A DNA stretch of 36,350 nucleotides from CAMYKD01 sp041617155. GTDB lineage: Bacteria; Pseudomonadota; Alphaproteobacteria; Kiloniellales; JAKSDN01. The translations under genes and the position numbers were made by a program. The notes beneath the pieces are model-generated. The model was given only the letters and a program-made list of their open reading frames with translations, was not told where the DNA came from and made no database searches. Location of the stretch: NCBI GenBank assembly GCA_041617155.1, contig JBFJPL010000038.1, positions 1 to 36,350 of the forward strand, read 5' to 3'. Numbering within the stretch: the first letter of the stretch is position 1; each line of letters begins with the position of its first letter. Of the stretch, positions 1-13,000 are shown piece by piece.

Positions 1-1
1 G

Positions 2-1060
2 AACACTTGGACGATCACGAGCGCCGATGCCGGTGGCGTGACCGGCGTTGCCGGCGGCTTCGGCGGCATCGAGCACCTGACCGGCGGCGCCCTCGGCGAC
101 AGCTTCACACTGGCCGGCGGCACCCTCTCGGGCTCGATTGCTGGCGGCGGCGGGGTCGACACGTTGACCGGCGGCGACGCCGCGAACTCTTGGACGATCA
201 CGAGCGCCGATGCCGGGGCCCTGAGCGGCGTGGCGGGCGGCTTCAGCGGGGTCGAGAACCTGGTCGGCGGCGCGCTGGGCGATAGCTTCACACTAGCTGG
301 CGGGAGCCTCTCGGGCTCGATTGCGGGCGGTGGCGGAGCCGACACGCTGGCGGGCGACAACCTGGCGAACAGTTGGACGGTGACCAGTGCGGACACCGGG
401 ACCCTGACCGGCTTGGCCGGGGGCTTCAGCGGTATCGAGAGCCTGGTCGGTGGCGTCCTCGGCGATAGCTTCACACTGGCCGGCGGCAGTCTCTCGGGGT
501 CGATTGCCGGCGGCGGCGGGACCGACACGCTGACGGGTGGCGACGCCGCGAATAGCTGGACGGTGACCAGTGCGGACGCCGGCAGCGTGACCGGCGTGGC
601 GGGCGGCTTCGGCGGCGTCGAGCACTTGGTCGGCGGCGCGCTCGGCGACTCCTTCGTCTTCGCTGGTGGAAGCCTTTCCGGGTCGATCGCCGGCGGCGGC
701 GGCGCCGATACGCTGACGGGCGACAACGTGGCGAATAATTGGACGGTGACCAGTGCGGATGCCGGCGGCGTGACCGCCGTGGCCGGCGGCTTTAGCGGCG
801 TCGAGCACTTGGTCGGCGGCGCCCTCGGCGATAGCTTCACCTTGGCCGGTGGCAGTCTGTCGGGGTCGATCGCCGGCGGCGGGGGTGGCGACACCTTGCA
901 AGGCGGTGACGGGGCCAACAGCTGGGCCGTGACCGGGACCGACAGTGGGACCGTGACCGGGGTTGCGGGTGGCTTCAGCGCTATCGGGACTCTCGTCGGC
1001 GGCAGCGGGCAGGACACCTTCGGGTTCGGCGACGGCACCGGTGTCAGCGGCACGATCGAT
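2..1060 (+). repeat. 183-bp (61-aa) in-frame tandem repeats
   Basis: Units start with an Asn-Ser/Asn/Thr-Trp codon triplet at 2, 185, 368, 551, 734 and 917, so five complete units keep an exact 183-bp period with no insertion or deletion. A sixth unit decays after about 1000. Each unit reads roughly NSWTVTSADAG, then GVAGGFSGVEHLVGG, then ALGDSFTLAGGSLSGSIAGG, then GGADTL. The array continues beyond the left edge. The Gly/Ser/Asp-rich alternating pattern suggests an extracellular beta-solenoid or RTX-like stalk (inference). Confidence 0.95.
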
Positions 1061-4000
1061 GGCGGGGCCGGGCTCAACAGCCTCGACTACGCCGCCGCCA
1101 CGACCGGCGTGAGTGTCAACCTCTCGAGCGGCGCGGCGACCGGGACCGCCGGCGTCAGCAAGATTCAGAACCTCACCGGTGGTTCCGGCGATGATGCCTT
1201 CATCCTCGACCTCGGCATGGCGTTTCCGGGCGGCGGCGTGATCGGCTTACACGGCGGCGGGCAAATCGGCGCCGGCGCCGACTCGCTGACGATCAACGGC
1301 AGCCTCGCCTCGGCCTCGGTCGCCTTCAACGGCGCCGATCTCGACGGCTCGAGCGGCACCGCGACTCTCGACGGCAACAGCGTGCAGTTCACCGGCCTGG
1401 GCCTGCTGACGATCACTGGCCCCGCGGCGGATCTCCTGGTGCAGTTGACCGAGGGCCCGGATGCCGACGCCACCCTGCGGAGCGCCGCGTCTCTCGGTCG
1501 GATGGAGCTGGTCGGCAGCACCTTCGACACCCTGACCTTCGCCAATCCGACCGGTGCGCTGACGATCGACGCACGAGGCGGCGACGACAGGCTCACGATC
1601 GAGAGCGTCGACGCCGGGCTTAGCGCGCCGATCACTTTGCGCGGCGGCGCCGGTGCGGACGCGCTCACCGGCGGGCCCGGCGCCGACATCCTGGTCGGCG
1701 GCGACGGTGACGACACCTTGGCCGGCGGCGCCGGCGACGACACCTACCTGTTCGAGGACAACTGGCGGACCGAAACCCTGGTCGAGGCCGCCGACGGCGG
1801 CGCCGATCTGCTCGATTTGACGCGCATCTCCAGGGACATGACCTTCACGCACCACGCGGACGGCGGTCTCTCGATCACCGACGGGCCGAACTTCGTCAAT
1901 CGGTTCCTCAATATCGAGGACTCGATCGGTGGCACGACCCATGTCTTCGAGGACCTGCTGACCGTTTCGCAAACCCGCGCGCTGCTCGACCAGGTGCACC
2001 TCACCGGGGTGAGCGTCGTCACCCACGGGCTGCCGCCCTCGGGCGGCGCGGCGGCGGGCGACGACCTGTTGCCCCTGGCCCGCGCCATCCAGGACCGGGC
2101 CGGCGGCTGGCTGCTCGATTACGACGTGCCGATGCCAGGCGCCCGGGGCGGCTTCGATCCGGGGGCCTCCCTGCTGCCGACGCTGCCGGTCTCGCCCAGC
2201 GCGGCCGGCCACCTCACCCTGCTGTTCGACTGGGCGGTCGAGCTGGAGCAGGCCAGCGCCGCCTGGATCGAGGCCGCGGGCGACGCGCTGTTCAGCATGC
2301 TGGTCGGCCTGGGCGTGGTCGATCCGGAGGCGCGGGCCGACAACGACACGCCGCTGCATTTCATCGGCCACGGCGCGGGCAGCGGCGTGGTTTCGGAAGC
2401 GGTCGAGCGGCTGGCCCGCTACGACGTGCCGGTCGACCAGGTCACCTACCTCGATCCGATCAACCTCGCCCCGGCGGCCGGCCAGCCGCCGGGCGGCGGT
2501 GTCGCGGTGTGGGACAACGTGGCCTTCGCCGACGCCTACTACCAGACGAGAGACGCCGGCGCCGCGGGCAGCCCGATCGCCGGCGCCCGCAACGTGTGGC
2601 TGAACGACGAGCTGCCCGACCTGGCCACCAACCCCTACCTCACCGGCGACATCTCGGGCGACCACGACTATGTCTGGCAGGGCTTCTACCTGACGAGCGT
2701 GGCCGGCGGCCTGTCCGAGGACTTGAACGGCGACGGCGTCCTCGAGTTCCGCGAGGACCTGGACCGGGACGGCGTCATCGACCTGCGGCCCTCGCCGGCG
2801 GCGCCGGTCGACTATGGGCAAACCGGCTATGGCCACAGCCGGATCGCGATCGGGCTGAATTCGCCGGCCGGCCTGGCCCTGTTCCGGCCCGACCCGATCT
2901 TCTACAACACCAGCGGCCTGGCCGCCGCGGACCCGGACAAGCAGGACCACGCGCAGAGCGACGCCGTATTGGTCGACCCGCTGACCGGCCTGCCCAACGA
3001 GGCCGGCCTGCTCGCGCTCGGCCTGACCGCTGCCGAGGTCGCGCAGGGCCGCTGGGCGCCGGAGTGGTACCCGCTGTCGATCTTCAACGGCGGCTTCGAG
3101 AGCGCCGGCCCCTTCGGCGCGGCGACCCTGCCCGGCAGGGCGCACTACGGCGGCGGCGGCGACGGTGAAATCGTCTCGCTGGCCAGTCCGATCTCCAACT
3201 TCGCCCTGGCCGCCACCACGACCACCAGTACTGCCCTGCAGCTCGGCTCCGGCAGTTCCAGCTTTACGCTCAACAGCTTCATGGTATCGCCGTTTGCCAT
3301 CGCCCTGTCCTTCGATTTGAAGCAGCTTGTGGCCGACCCCGAAGACAAGCTGCAGGTAAGGCTAGGCGACGAAGTTATTTATCGGCAGCCGATCAGCACC
3401 GTCGATACCGCCTTTCGAACGGTCGAAGCACGAATCCCCCCCGAACTGCGCGGCCAGAACCACACGCTGACCTTCGAGATCCTCGCCGACGGCCTCTTCA
3501 ACGTCGTCAGTGCCGAGGTCCAGATCGACAATGTCGAGCAGGTACTCGGGTTCGAGGGCAAGACGGGCGACGTCATCGCCGCCGATTTTCTGGCGGCGAT
3601 CATGGGAACGACGTTCGGAAGCCTCAAGTTCATCAGCGTTGATGGGGAAGCCTTTTCGACTCCCATCCTCATAAACACGAGCGAAATAAGATCTGATCAG
3701 TTGCCGGATCAAGGATCGCTCCATTTTCAAAATTTCGGCGAATTAACCACGGAAGCTTCGAAGTTCGAAAACTCCGGCGTCTTGCACTTCGCGCCGGAGA
3801 TCTTCAACGCATTTGGGCCCGGTGACTTGCCACCCGAGACCAACATTAATCCTGTGACAGATCCTGCTCCGTGGGGAACTCTTGCCGATCAAAACGGAAA
3901 CGAGATTCTCGATGAAAATAATAAGCCGATAAGACAAACGCCGAAAACGCGTGGTTTCAATGGCGTGCTCTCCGGTGAGATCACTGCTGATGGCACAGTG

Positions 4001-7000
4001 CGGCAATTCACGATCAACGTGACTGCCGGCTTCTCCACGTCTGGAGCGAATATCGTCACCTTGGGCCCCGCTGCCACCGATCCCGTGGCACGTGTCGACG
4101 TTGCCCGTGCCCAGCAAAGGCTGAATTATCTCGGGTTTCCAGACAGCAACGGCAATTTACTCGTCGTTGATGGCCAGTTGGGGCCCAAGTCCAATCACTC
4201 TATCGGCCTTTTCAATGTTGCTCTCAATAGCGCCGACGACGGTCAACGCCACCATCCACATGTTGCTAGCAATAGGTTTAGCGAACCGGCAATGAACTTC
4301 ATCAACGACGCCTCAGCGCCTCGTTGGATGGAACTGCAACCCGTAGACGGATTCTTTTTTAGACCGACGACCTTCGGTACAGAACCAAATCAGCGAGTGT
4401 TCGAACAAGTCGAGCGTTGGGGCACCTCTTGGATGCAAGAGGTGATCGAGATTGCCGCCGCAAATTGGCTAGCCGCTTCCGGTACAACTGATTCAATGAT
4501 TTCGGCGGGTGACAGCCTGATTCAGGGGGGTGATACACCGTTTCATAATACCCACGAGTCCGGGATGGACCTGGATATAGAAACTCCCTCGACGAACTCC
4601 ACGAACGTTCCCTTCTTCGCAGTGATTACCGGTGAAAATTTGGGCCTTGCCCCTGGTGCGACCCTGTCTGGTGCCAAATTTGTTCGCGGCAATGTCAATG
4701 GCAGCATTGTCTTCTACGACCCCATTGACGACAACTATTTCACCGCTGACCCCGTTTTGATCAACAATAACAGTGATTTCACGAATTCCGCGAATGCGGT
4801 CCAACTACAAATAGCTGGTGACACCGGCAATCTACGGAGTGCCTGGGACAATCGAAATGTTTTAGAAGGAATCAGGGATCTAATTGTCAGTCCTGCAGGT
4901 TACGATCTTGACGTTGTCAAACAACAAATCCGGGCGTTCCTCTCGGTCAACGAGGTGCAGAACGTAACGGAAGGCGCGGCGGGCGGCAGTTTTACGCTCG
5001 GGTTCGAAGGTCAGGCGACGGGTGCCATCACTGTCGACGCTGCCGCCGCGGCTGTTCAGGCAGCGCTGGAGGGTCTCTCGACCATCGGGGCGGGCAACGT
5101 GACGGTCACCAAGGCGGGCGCGGTTTACACAGTCACCTTCAAAGGAACTCTTGGCAACAGGAATGTCGCCCAACTGGTCGCGACCGGAGATGCCACGATC
5201 GCGACGGCGGTCGATGGCTCATTGGGCATCAACGAGACCGGGTCGGGAACGACGATTGAGCGGGTTCTATACAACGATCCCCGGACCTGGGAGCTGGGCG
5301 CCCGTTTCGCTGTCGACCACGGCGGCCATTTCCACTTAGACATCATCGCGCCGGAAAATCCGACGCCGATAGACCCCGCCGACGCGGGGTCCATCCGTGA
5401 TGGTATTCAGCAGTTGCTGGATGCCCTCGGCCTGCTGCATGCCTTCGAGCAGCTGGGCGAGCTGCTGCCCTGGGCGAATCTGTCGCTCGGCGACACGGCC
5501 GAGTTCCACACCAGCCTCCAGCAGATCGTGCTCGACCCGCTGGCCGACTATCTGGCCTCGACCACCAGCCCGACGATCGACGGCATGGCCGCGGTCATTC
5601 GCGACGCCGGGGCCGACTTCATCAGCGGCGCGCTGTCGCCGGACGGCGCCGAGATCGCCTTCGACCTCGGGTACATGCTGAACCTCTCGAAGACCCTGCC
5701 GGTCGATCTCGGCGAGGGCGGCGCCCTGTTCGGCGTCAACTTCGACCTCTCGGCGACGCTTGAGCTGCTGACCACCCTGGACCTCGGCCTGACCTTCGGG
5801 GTCGACATCACCGATCCGCTGGCGCCCGCGTTCTTCGTGCGCGATGCCAGCCTGGTGTGGAACGCCGAGGCCGCCGCGACCGACCTCAACTTCGGCATCG
5901 ACATCGGCTTCCTGGCGGCCCGCATCGGCGACGGCATCGCCGACGACGACCCGGCCAGCGAAGTCGACGAGGGCAGCGTCAGGCTGAACGCCGGTGTGCG
6001 GGTCGCCCTGATCACCGGGGCCGACGGCAGGCTCACGCTCGACGAGATCGCCGCCGGCATCGCCGATCCGGCCAGCCTGTTCAGCGTCAGCCCGATCGCC
6101 AATACCTTCGAGGCGGTGCTGCCGGTCGACGTGGAGGTGACCGGCTTCAACGCCGCGACCCTCGCCAGCTTCAGCGGCGCGGTCCTGACGATCAGGTCCG
6201 ACGACGTGTTCAGCGGCAAGCTGCCGAGCTTCTCGGCGACCGGCGGGGTGCTCGACTTTGGCAACATCTTCAACCTGGAAATGTTCGGCCTGATCGAACG
6301 CCTGGCCGACTGGGTCGGCAGCCTGACCGGCAGCCCGGTGCTCGACCTTGAAATCCCCTTCCTCGAGGACGTCACCCTGGGCGAGGCGATCGACTTCGCG
6401 CGCGGCTTCAAGGAGGACTTCCTCGATCCGCTGATCCTGCGCGACGCCCAGAACCGGCCGGTGCTCGACTCGAGCGGCAGCCAGATCCTGAGCTTCGGCA
6501 GCGTCCAGGAGTTCGCCTCGAAACTTACCACCGAGCTCGGGCTACCCGCCGCCAACTTCGTCAACTATGACCCGTTCAGCAGGGACCTGACCTTCGACGT
6601 CGACTTCGGCAAGAGCTTCACCTTCCTCGATAGGTCGCTTGATCTGGACATCGATCTGGGCGGCTTTGCCAACTTCGAGAGCAGCAGCACGCTGACCCTG
6701 ACCGCGGCGGTCAACCTGGCGATGACCTTCGGCCTCAATCTGCGGCCGACCCAGGCGATCTCGGTCTCGCCGCCGGTGTTCCAGCCGATCCTGGCGCGGC
6801 GCGAGGTCGCCGCCGGCATCGCCTTCAACGCCGCCGCCGCGGAGCTCCAGCTCAACCTCGAGACGCTGCCGGGAATCGACGTCGGCAACGTCGCCGTGAC
6901 CAAGGCCGGCAACGTCTTCACCATCGAGTTCATCAACGAGCTCGGCGGACGCAACATCGACCAGCTGTTCGCCGACGGCGCCGGCCTGACCGGCGGCGGC

Positions 7001-10000
7001 GTCACCGTGGCGACCCTGCGCGAAGGCGCCACCGGACTGAACGAAATCCAGAGCGTGACGGTCGGCGCCACGGGCGGCAGCTTCGCGCTGGAGTTCCAGC
7101 GTCCCAACGCGCTGCTGCGCGGCCAGTTGTCGGGCCCGGCTAACTTCGACCTGGCACTGTTCGAGCAGGACGGCAGCCTGGCCGCCAGCTTCACGGTGAC
7201 GGTGGCCTCCGATCCGACCAACACGGCCTTTTCCATCAACGACCCGACAACCGTCGAGATCCTGACGGAGCCGGCCGAGACGCTGGTCGGCGACGTGCAG
7301 GCGGCGATCGACGCCCAACTGGTCGCCAACGGCCTCGGCGCCGGCGCGATCCTGGCCGAGTTCACCGGCACGCGCGTCGCGCTCAGCGCGCCGGCGATCG
7401 TGGTGACGGATGCCGACGGCCTGCCGACGCGCCAGGACCGCAGTCTGGAGATCAACACGACCTTCGCCGACCCGGCGTTCCAGGAACTCGGCCTGCTCAG
7501 CTCGCCGGCGCCGTTCGACGGCAACATCACCTCGGCCATCAACTTCACCCTGGAGGTCGACGGCGTCGGCTACGACATCACCGTCCCCGCCTTCGACTAC
7601 GGCAGCATCGACAACCTGATCGACCGGATCAACCAGGCGATCGACGCCGCGATCACGGCGCCGGTGGACAACGCCGGCAACTCAGTCGCGACGCCTTTGG
7701 CGGCCGGCGACGTGGCGGCCGGACGGATCACCGAGGGCGGCAACCGCCTGGCCTTCACCGCCAAGGCCGGCAGCGGCATCATCACCCTGAAGCTGCTCGG
7801 CTCCGACGACCCGCTCGACGGCTCGCGGGTCCATCTCGGCATCGACCCGGACATCCAGGTGACCGAGCGGGCCCGCGCCACCGGCCTGTTCCTCGACAAC
7901 ACCGTGTTCAGCGGCTCGGCCGAGTTGGCGGTCACCGGCCTGACCGGCTCGGCCACGCTCGGCTTCCTCGGCGTCGAGGTGTTCGACAGCGACGGCAGCA
8001 TCAGCGGCAACGTCTCCTTGGAGCTGCGGGACCCGGAGACCCACGGCACCCGGGTCTTCCTCGACACGCTGTTGGACGAGGTCGCGCAGGCCAAATTCCT
8101 GCACACCACCGGCGAGGCGCTGTTCGACAGCGCCGGCAACCCGCGCCTGCACGCGGCCGGCGACCCGATCCTCGACAGCCGGGGCATTGCGATCCTGGAC
8201 GCGGCCGGCAACCCGCTGGTGCACCAAGCCGGCGACCCGGTGACCGACGGCTCGAAGGGCAGTCCGGTGCTCGACATCGACGGCAATCCGCTGCTTCACG
8301 CCGCCGGTGACCCGGTGCTCGACACCAAGGGTCTGGCGATTCTGGACCAACTTGGCAACCCGCGGCTCCATACCGCCGGCGACCCGGTGCTGGGTGGCTA
8401 CAGCGGTCTGCTGCAGGCGGACATCTCAGGCCTGATCGACGTCGATCTTAGTATCCGGCCGACGCTGTTCGGCCAGATTGCGGCCCCGGCGACCACCTTC
8501 GAGCTCGACCTGGATATCGTCGACTGGCTGAACAACCCGCCGGCCCTGGATAACATCCTCGACCCGGACGCCATCAAGACCAAGCTCGGCGCCCTGGCCG
8601 ACCAGCTCTACCAGCAGTTCCAGGACATCACCTTCGACGACGTGCTGGCCGGCCTGCGCGACGCGATCGACTACCTGCGCCAGCTCGACGGTTCCGGCGC
8701 CGTGCCTGCGGTGGCCGCGGTGCTCGACTTCGAGCTGCCGCTGATCAACCGCAGCATCGCCGACCTGCTGGTCGTGGCCGACGACTTCAGCACCCTGGTC
8801 GGCGAGCTGGAGTCCAACCCGGCGCAGTCGGTCCAGGCTCTGGAGACCCTGATCGAGGAGCAGCTCGGCCTGACGCCCGGCAGCGACCTGGTGTCCCTGA
8901 ACGTGGTCACGGTCGGCGGCATCCCGGCGTTGCGCGTCGACCTGAATTTCGCCGACGCCTTCGAGGACAGCGTGGCCTTCGAGGTCGACCTGCCGGGCCT
9001 GGCCGCCCTGGCCGGGATCCAAAGCCCCTTCCCGGAGACCTTTAGCGACCTGATCGGCGTCAGCTCCAGCGGCAACCTGAACCTGGAGCTGGACGGCTCC
9101 CTGAACCTGGCGCTCGGCATCGAGCTCGACGGCAGCCCGACGCCGTTCCTGTTCACCGGCGCGACCAACGGCACCCGGCTCAAGCTGTCCGCCGCCGCGC
9201 TCGGCAGCGACCTCAACTTCACCGCCCAGGTCGGGCCATTCGGCATCTTCGTGCGCGACGGCTCGGCAGAGCTTTCCGGCGCCGTCGACATCTCGCTGAT
9301 CGATACGCCCGACAACCGGCGCAACTTCGGCGACCTGTCGTTCGGCGACATCAGCCTCACCACCACCGGCACCGCGCGGGCCGACCTGCCGGTCTTCTTC
9401 CCGACCGCGAGCCAGCCGGTCGGTGGCTTCGGCCAGAATCTGCTCAGCTTCAACATCGCGGACCTGAGCCAGTTCTTCGACAAGGCGATCGGCTCGGTTA
9501 CGATCGTTTCGCCCGATTTCACCGACGTCAACATTTTCCCGGAAGTGCCCTCGCTGTTCGATCTGATCACCAGCCCCGAGGTCCTGGTCGACGGGCTCGA
9601 CACCGCTTTGCTGACGATCCAGGAGGCCTTCGACGCGGTGGTGATGGCGGTGCCGCTGCCGGTGATCGGCGACGGGCTGGAGGCCGCCGCCCAGTTCATC
9701 GCGGGTATTCGCACCGACCTGCTGGGGCCGCTCAGCATCAAGCTGCGCGACACCCTCGACCCGGTCAATCTGGTGCAGCAGACCCTGTTCGACGTCTTCG
9801 CCTCGGAGGCACAGGGCGCCAGCAAGCTGTTCGGCGAGTTCGGCGCGCTCGGCCTGCTCAAGGACTCGACCGGCGACGGGCTGGTGACCCTCGACGACAT
9901 CACGCGCAGCGGCGCGTTCGCTACGACCCCCGATCCCATGAATCCCGATCCGGACTTTGGCCAGTTCGACTTCCGGATCGGCCAGACCTTCGAGTTCGGC

Positions 10001-13000
10001 CAGCCGATCAACTTCGACCTGGGGCTGCCGGGGCTCGGCCTGGAGCTGGATGCCGGCGCCGGACTGGTGGTCGACTGGATGCTCGACTTCGGCTTCGGCC
10101 TGGACAAGACCAAGGGCTTCTACATCGAGACCGAGGTGGTCGACGAGCTGGCGCTGGCGGTCGACGCCGCGCTGCGGAGCCAGGTCGGCCCGGCCCGGGC
10201 GCGGCTGAACATCAACAGCGACAGCCCCTTCGTCTCGATCTTCTCGGCGCCGGCCGACGGCGTGCTGGAGCGCGACCTGACCTTCGAGCTGTTGTTCACC
10301 AACGCGGCCGGCGCCGAGGGCCGGCGCTTCTCCGCCACGCTGGCGCAGAGCGCGACCGCGGCCAACACCAGCCTGGCGCAGCTCGCCGGCCAGCTGCAGT
10401 CGGCGATCAACGGCGCCATCGCGGGCTCGGGCGTGAGCCTGCCGGCCGGCTTGAGCGTCACGGTCGAGGTCGACGCCGGCGGCAGCAAGCTGACCTTCTC
10501 GGCGGTCGACGCCAATGCCGGCAGCGATCCGCTGCCGCCCTCCGGGACCCTGGATATCGCCTTCGCCAGCGGCCGCGGTGAGCTCGCCTTCCTGGCCCTG
10601 GACGTGGTCGACGACGCCGCCAACCCGACCAACCTGAGCCTGGACTTCACGGTCAACATCGCCGATCCGAACGCCGGCAACATGACTGCCCAGGACGACG
10701 GTCTGCTGACCTTCTCCGAGCTGCTGGCGCCCTCCAGCAGCTTCTCCAAGCTGGTCCAGGCCAAGGTCAGCGGCAACGCCCACATCGGCCTCGACGCCAA
10801 CGTCAACGTCAGCGCCTTCGGGCTAGACGGCGCCGTCCTACCCTCGATCCTGTTCGACTTCGAGGCCGACTGGAACTTCCTCGAGGACGACCCGGAGGGC
10901 GGGCTGGCGGTCTTCGGCAGCGTCCCCAACGTCGACTTCAACGACATCCGGCTCGACCTGGGCTCCTTCATCACCGACCTGGCCGGGCCGTTCCTGGCCG
11001 AGATCGACGGCACGCTCGATCCGCTCGACTGGCTGATCGATCCCAAGGACGGCCTGCTGTTCCGGCGCATACCGGTGATCTCCGACCTGGCCGGCCGCAG
11101 GGTAACCTTCACCGACCTGATCGAGCTGTTCGACCCGGACGCCCAGATCACGCCGTTCCTGAACGCCGTCGAGGAGGTCCTCGGCTTGATCGGCCAGTTC
11201 AGCGGCGCGGCGGCCGAGGCCGAGGCGGCCGGCGGCAACATCGTCATCCCTTACGGCGATCTGGACATCGACGCCCTGGTCGCGGCGGCGACCGGCGCGG
11301 CCAGCGACCTGCGCTCCTTGCCCGGATCGCTGGCCGGCGTGCTGGCCGACCTGGACGACCTCGACCTGCTCGCGCTCTTGCCCGACTTGTCGGCGCCCGA
11401 CTTCAGCACCCTGGAGAGCGGCGCGGTCAAGACCTTCGTCACCAATATCACCACCGGCCGCGGGCATTTCGACTTCCCGCTGTTCGAGCCGGCGAACATC
11501 TTCAAGCTGGTGCTCGGCCAGGGCGACGTGACCCTGGTCACCTACGACGCGCCGTCGCTGTCGTTCGACTTCTTCTACCGCCAGGTCTTCCCGATCATCC
11601 CGCCGCTGTTCGGCGAGTTCAGCGGCCGTTTCGGCGGCGGCATCGAGCTGTCGCTCGGCTACGACACCCGCGGGCTCGAGCAGTTCCTCCAGACCGACAA
11701 CGCTCTCGACCTGCTGAACGGCCTGTTCATCAGCGACGTCGACCTGCAGACCGGCGTCGACGTGCGCGAGGGCTTCCTGATCGGCGGCATTTCCGTCGGC
11801 GCCCTGCTCTCCCTGGGGTTCGCATCGGTCGGCGCGCGCGGCGGTATCGACGGCACGATCAATTTCGACCTCGACGATCCGGATCGGGACGGCAAAGTGC
11901 GGTTCGGCGAGCTGGCCGCCAACCTACAGGCCAACGACTTCAATCCGCTCGCCATTTTCGATGTCGAGGGCGTCTTCGAGTGGTTCTTCCAGGCCTTCTT
12001 CAAGATCAAACTCGGGTTCTTCTCCTACACCAAGACGTTCGACCTCGGGCGCGGCGTGATCTTCGACTTCGACATCGAGTTCGAGCGGCCGCCGATCCTG
12101 GCCCAGAAGTCGGGCAACGAGCTACTGCTGAACATCGGCCGCAACGCCGAGGCCCGCTACCACGGCGACCTGCGCGACATCGGCGAGTCGATCTCGGTGC
12201 GGCAGTCCGGCGGCGATTTCCTGGTCTCGGGCTTCGGCGTCACCAACCAGCGGTACAGCGCGGCCGGCATCGACAGGATCGTGGCCTTCGCCGGCGAGGG
12301 CAACGACACGGTCGACCTGACCGGCGTCCTGGTCGAGACGGAAATTCACGGCGAGGCCGGGGCCGATCACCTGATCGGCGGCGCCGTCACGGACCGTTTG
12401 CTCGGCGGCGAGGGCGATGACCTGATAGACGGCCGCGGCGGCAGCGACAGTCTCGCCGGCGGCCTCGGGCAGGACACCCTGCACGGCGGTCTCGGCAACG
12501 ACCTGATCACCGGCGGCCGCAACCGCGACCTGCTGTTCGGCGGCGACGGCAATGACACCCTGGACGGCGGCCAGGGCGACGACGCATTGTCCGGCGACCT
12601 GGACGACGACACCTACGTCTTCGGCAACGACTCCGACAAGGACACGGTAAGCGACAGCGGCGGCGCCAACGACACCTGGGATTTCTCCGATGCCAGGACG
12701 GATATCCGCTTCACCCTCTTGGGGCCGGACAACTTGGACCTGTTCCTGCAACGGCGCAATCTCACGACGCTGCCGCTCGGCTTCCCGTTCGGCGTCAGCG
12801 CCGAGTTCCTGAGCAACACGGTCGCCGAGGACCAGACCCGGCTCTACGCCGTCGAGACGATCCTCGGCGGCCGCGGGGCGGATGTCTTTGACATCTTCCA
12901 GACCGGCGTCACCGGCGTTTCCGACGGTCATGGCGTGACCCTCAACGGGCAGGGCGGTTCCGACACCTATATCGTCAACTTCTCCGACCCGAACTTGCCG

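Noticed and set aside
2..1060. CRISPR array because of regular direct repeats
   Set aside because: The 183-bp units are coding, in frame, contiguous and have no spacers.
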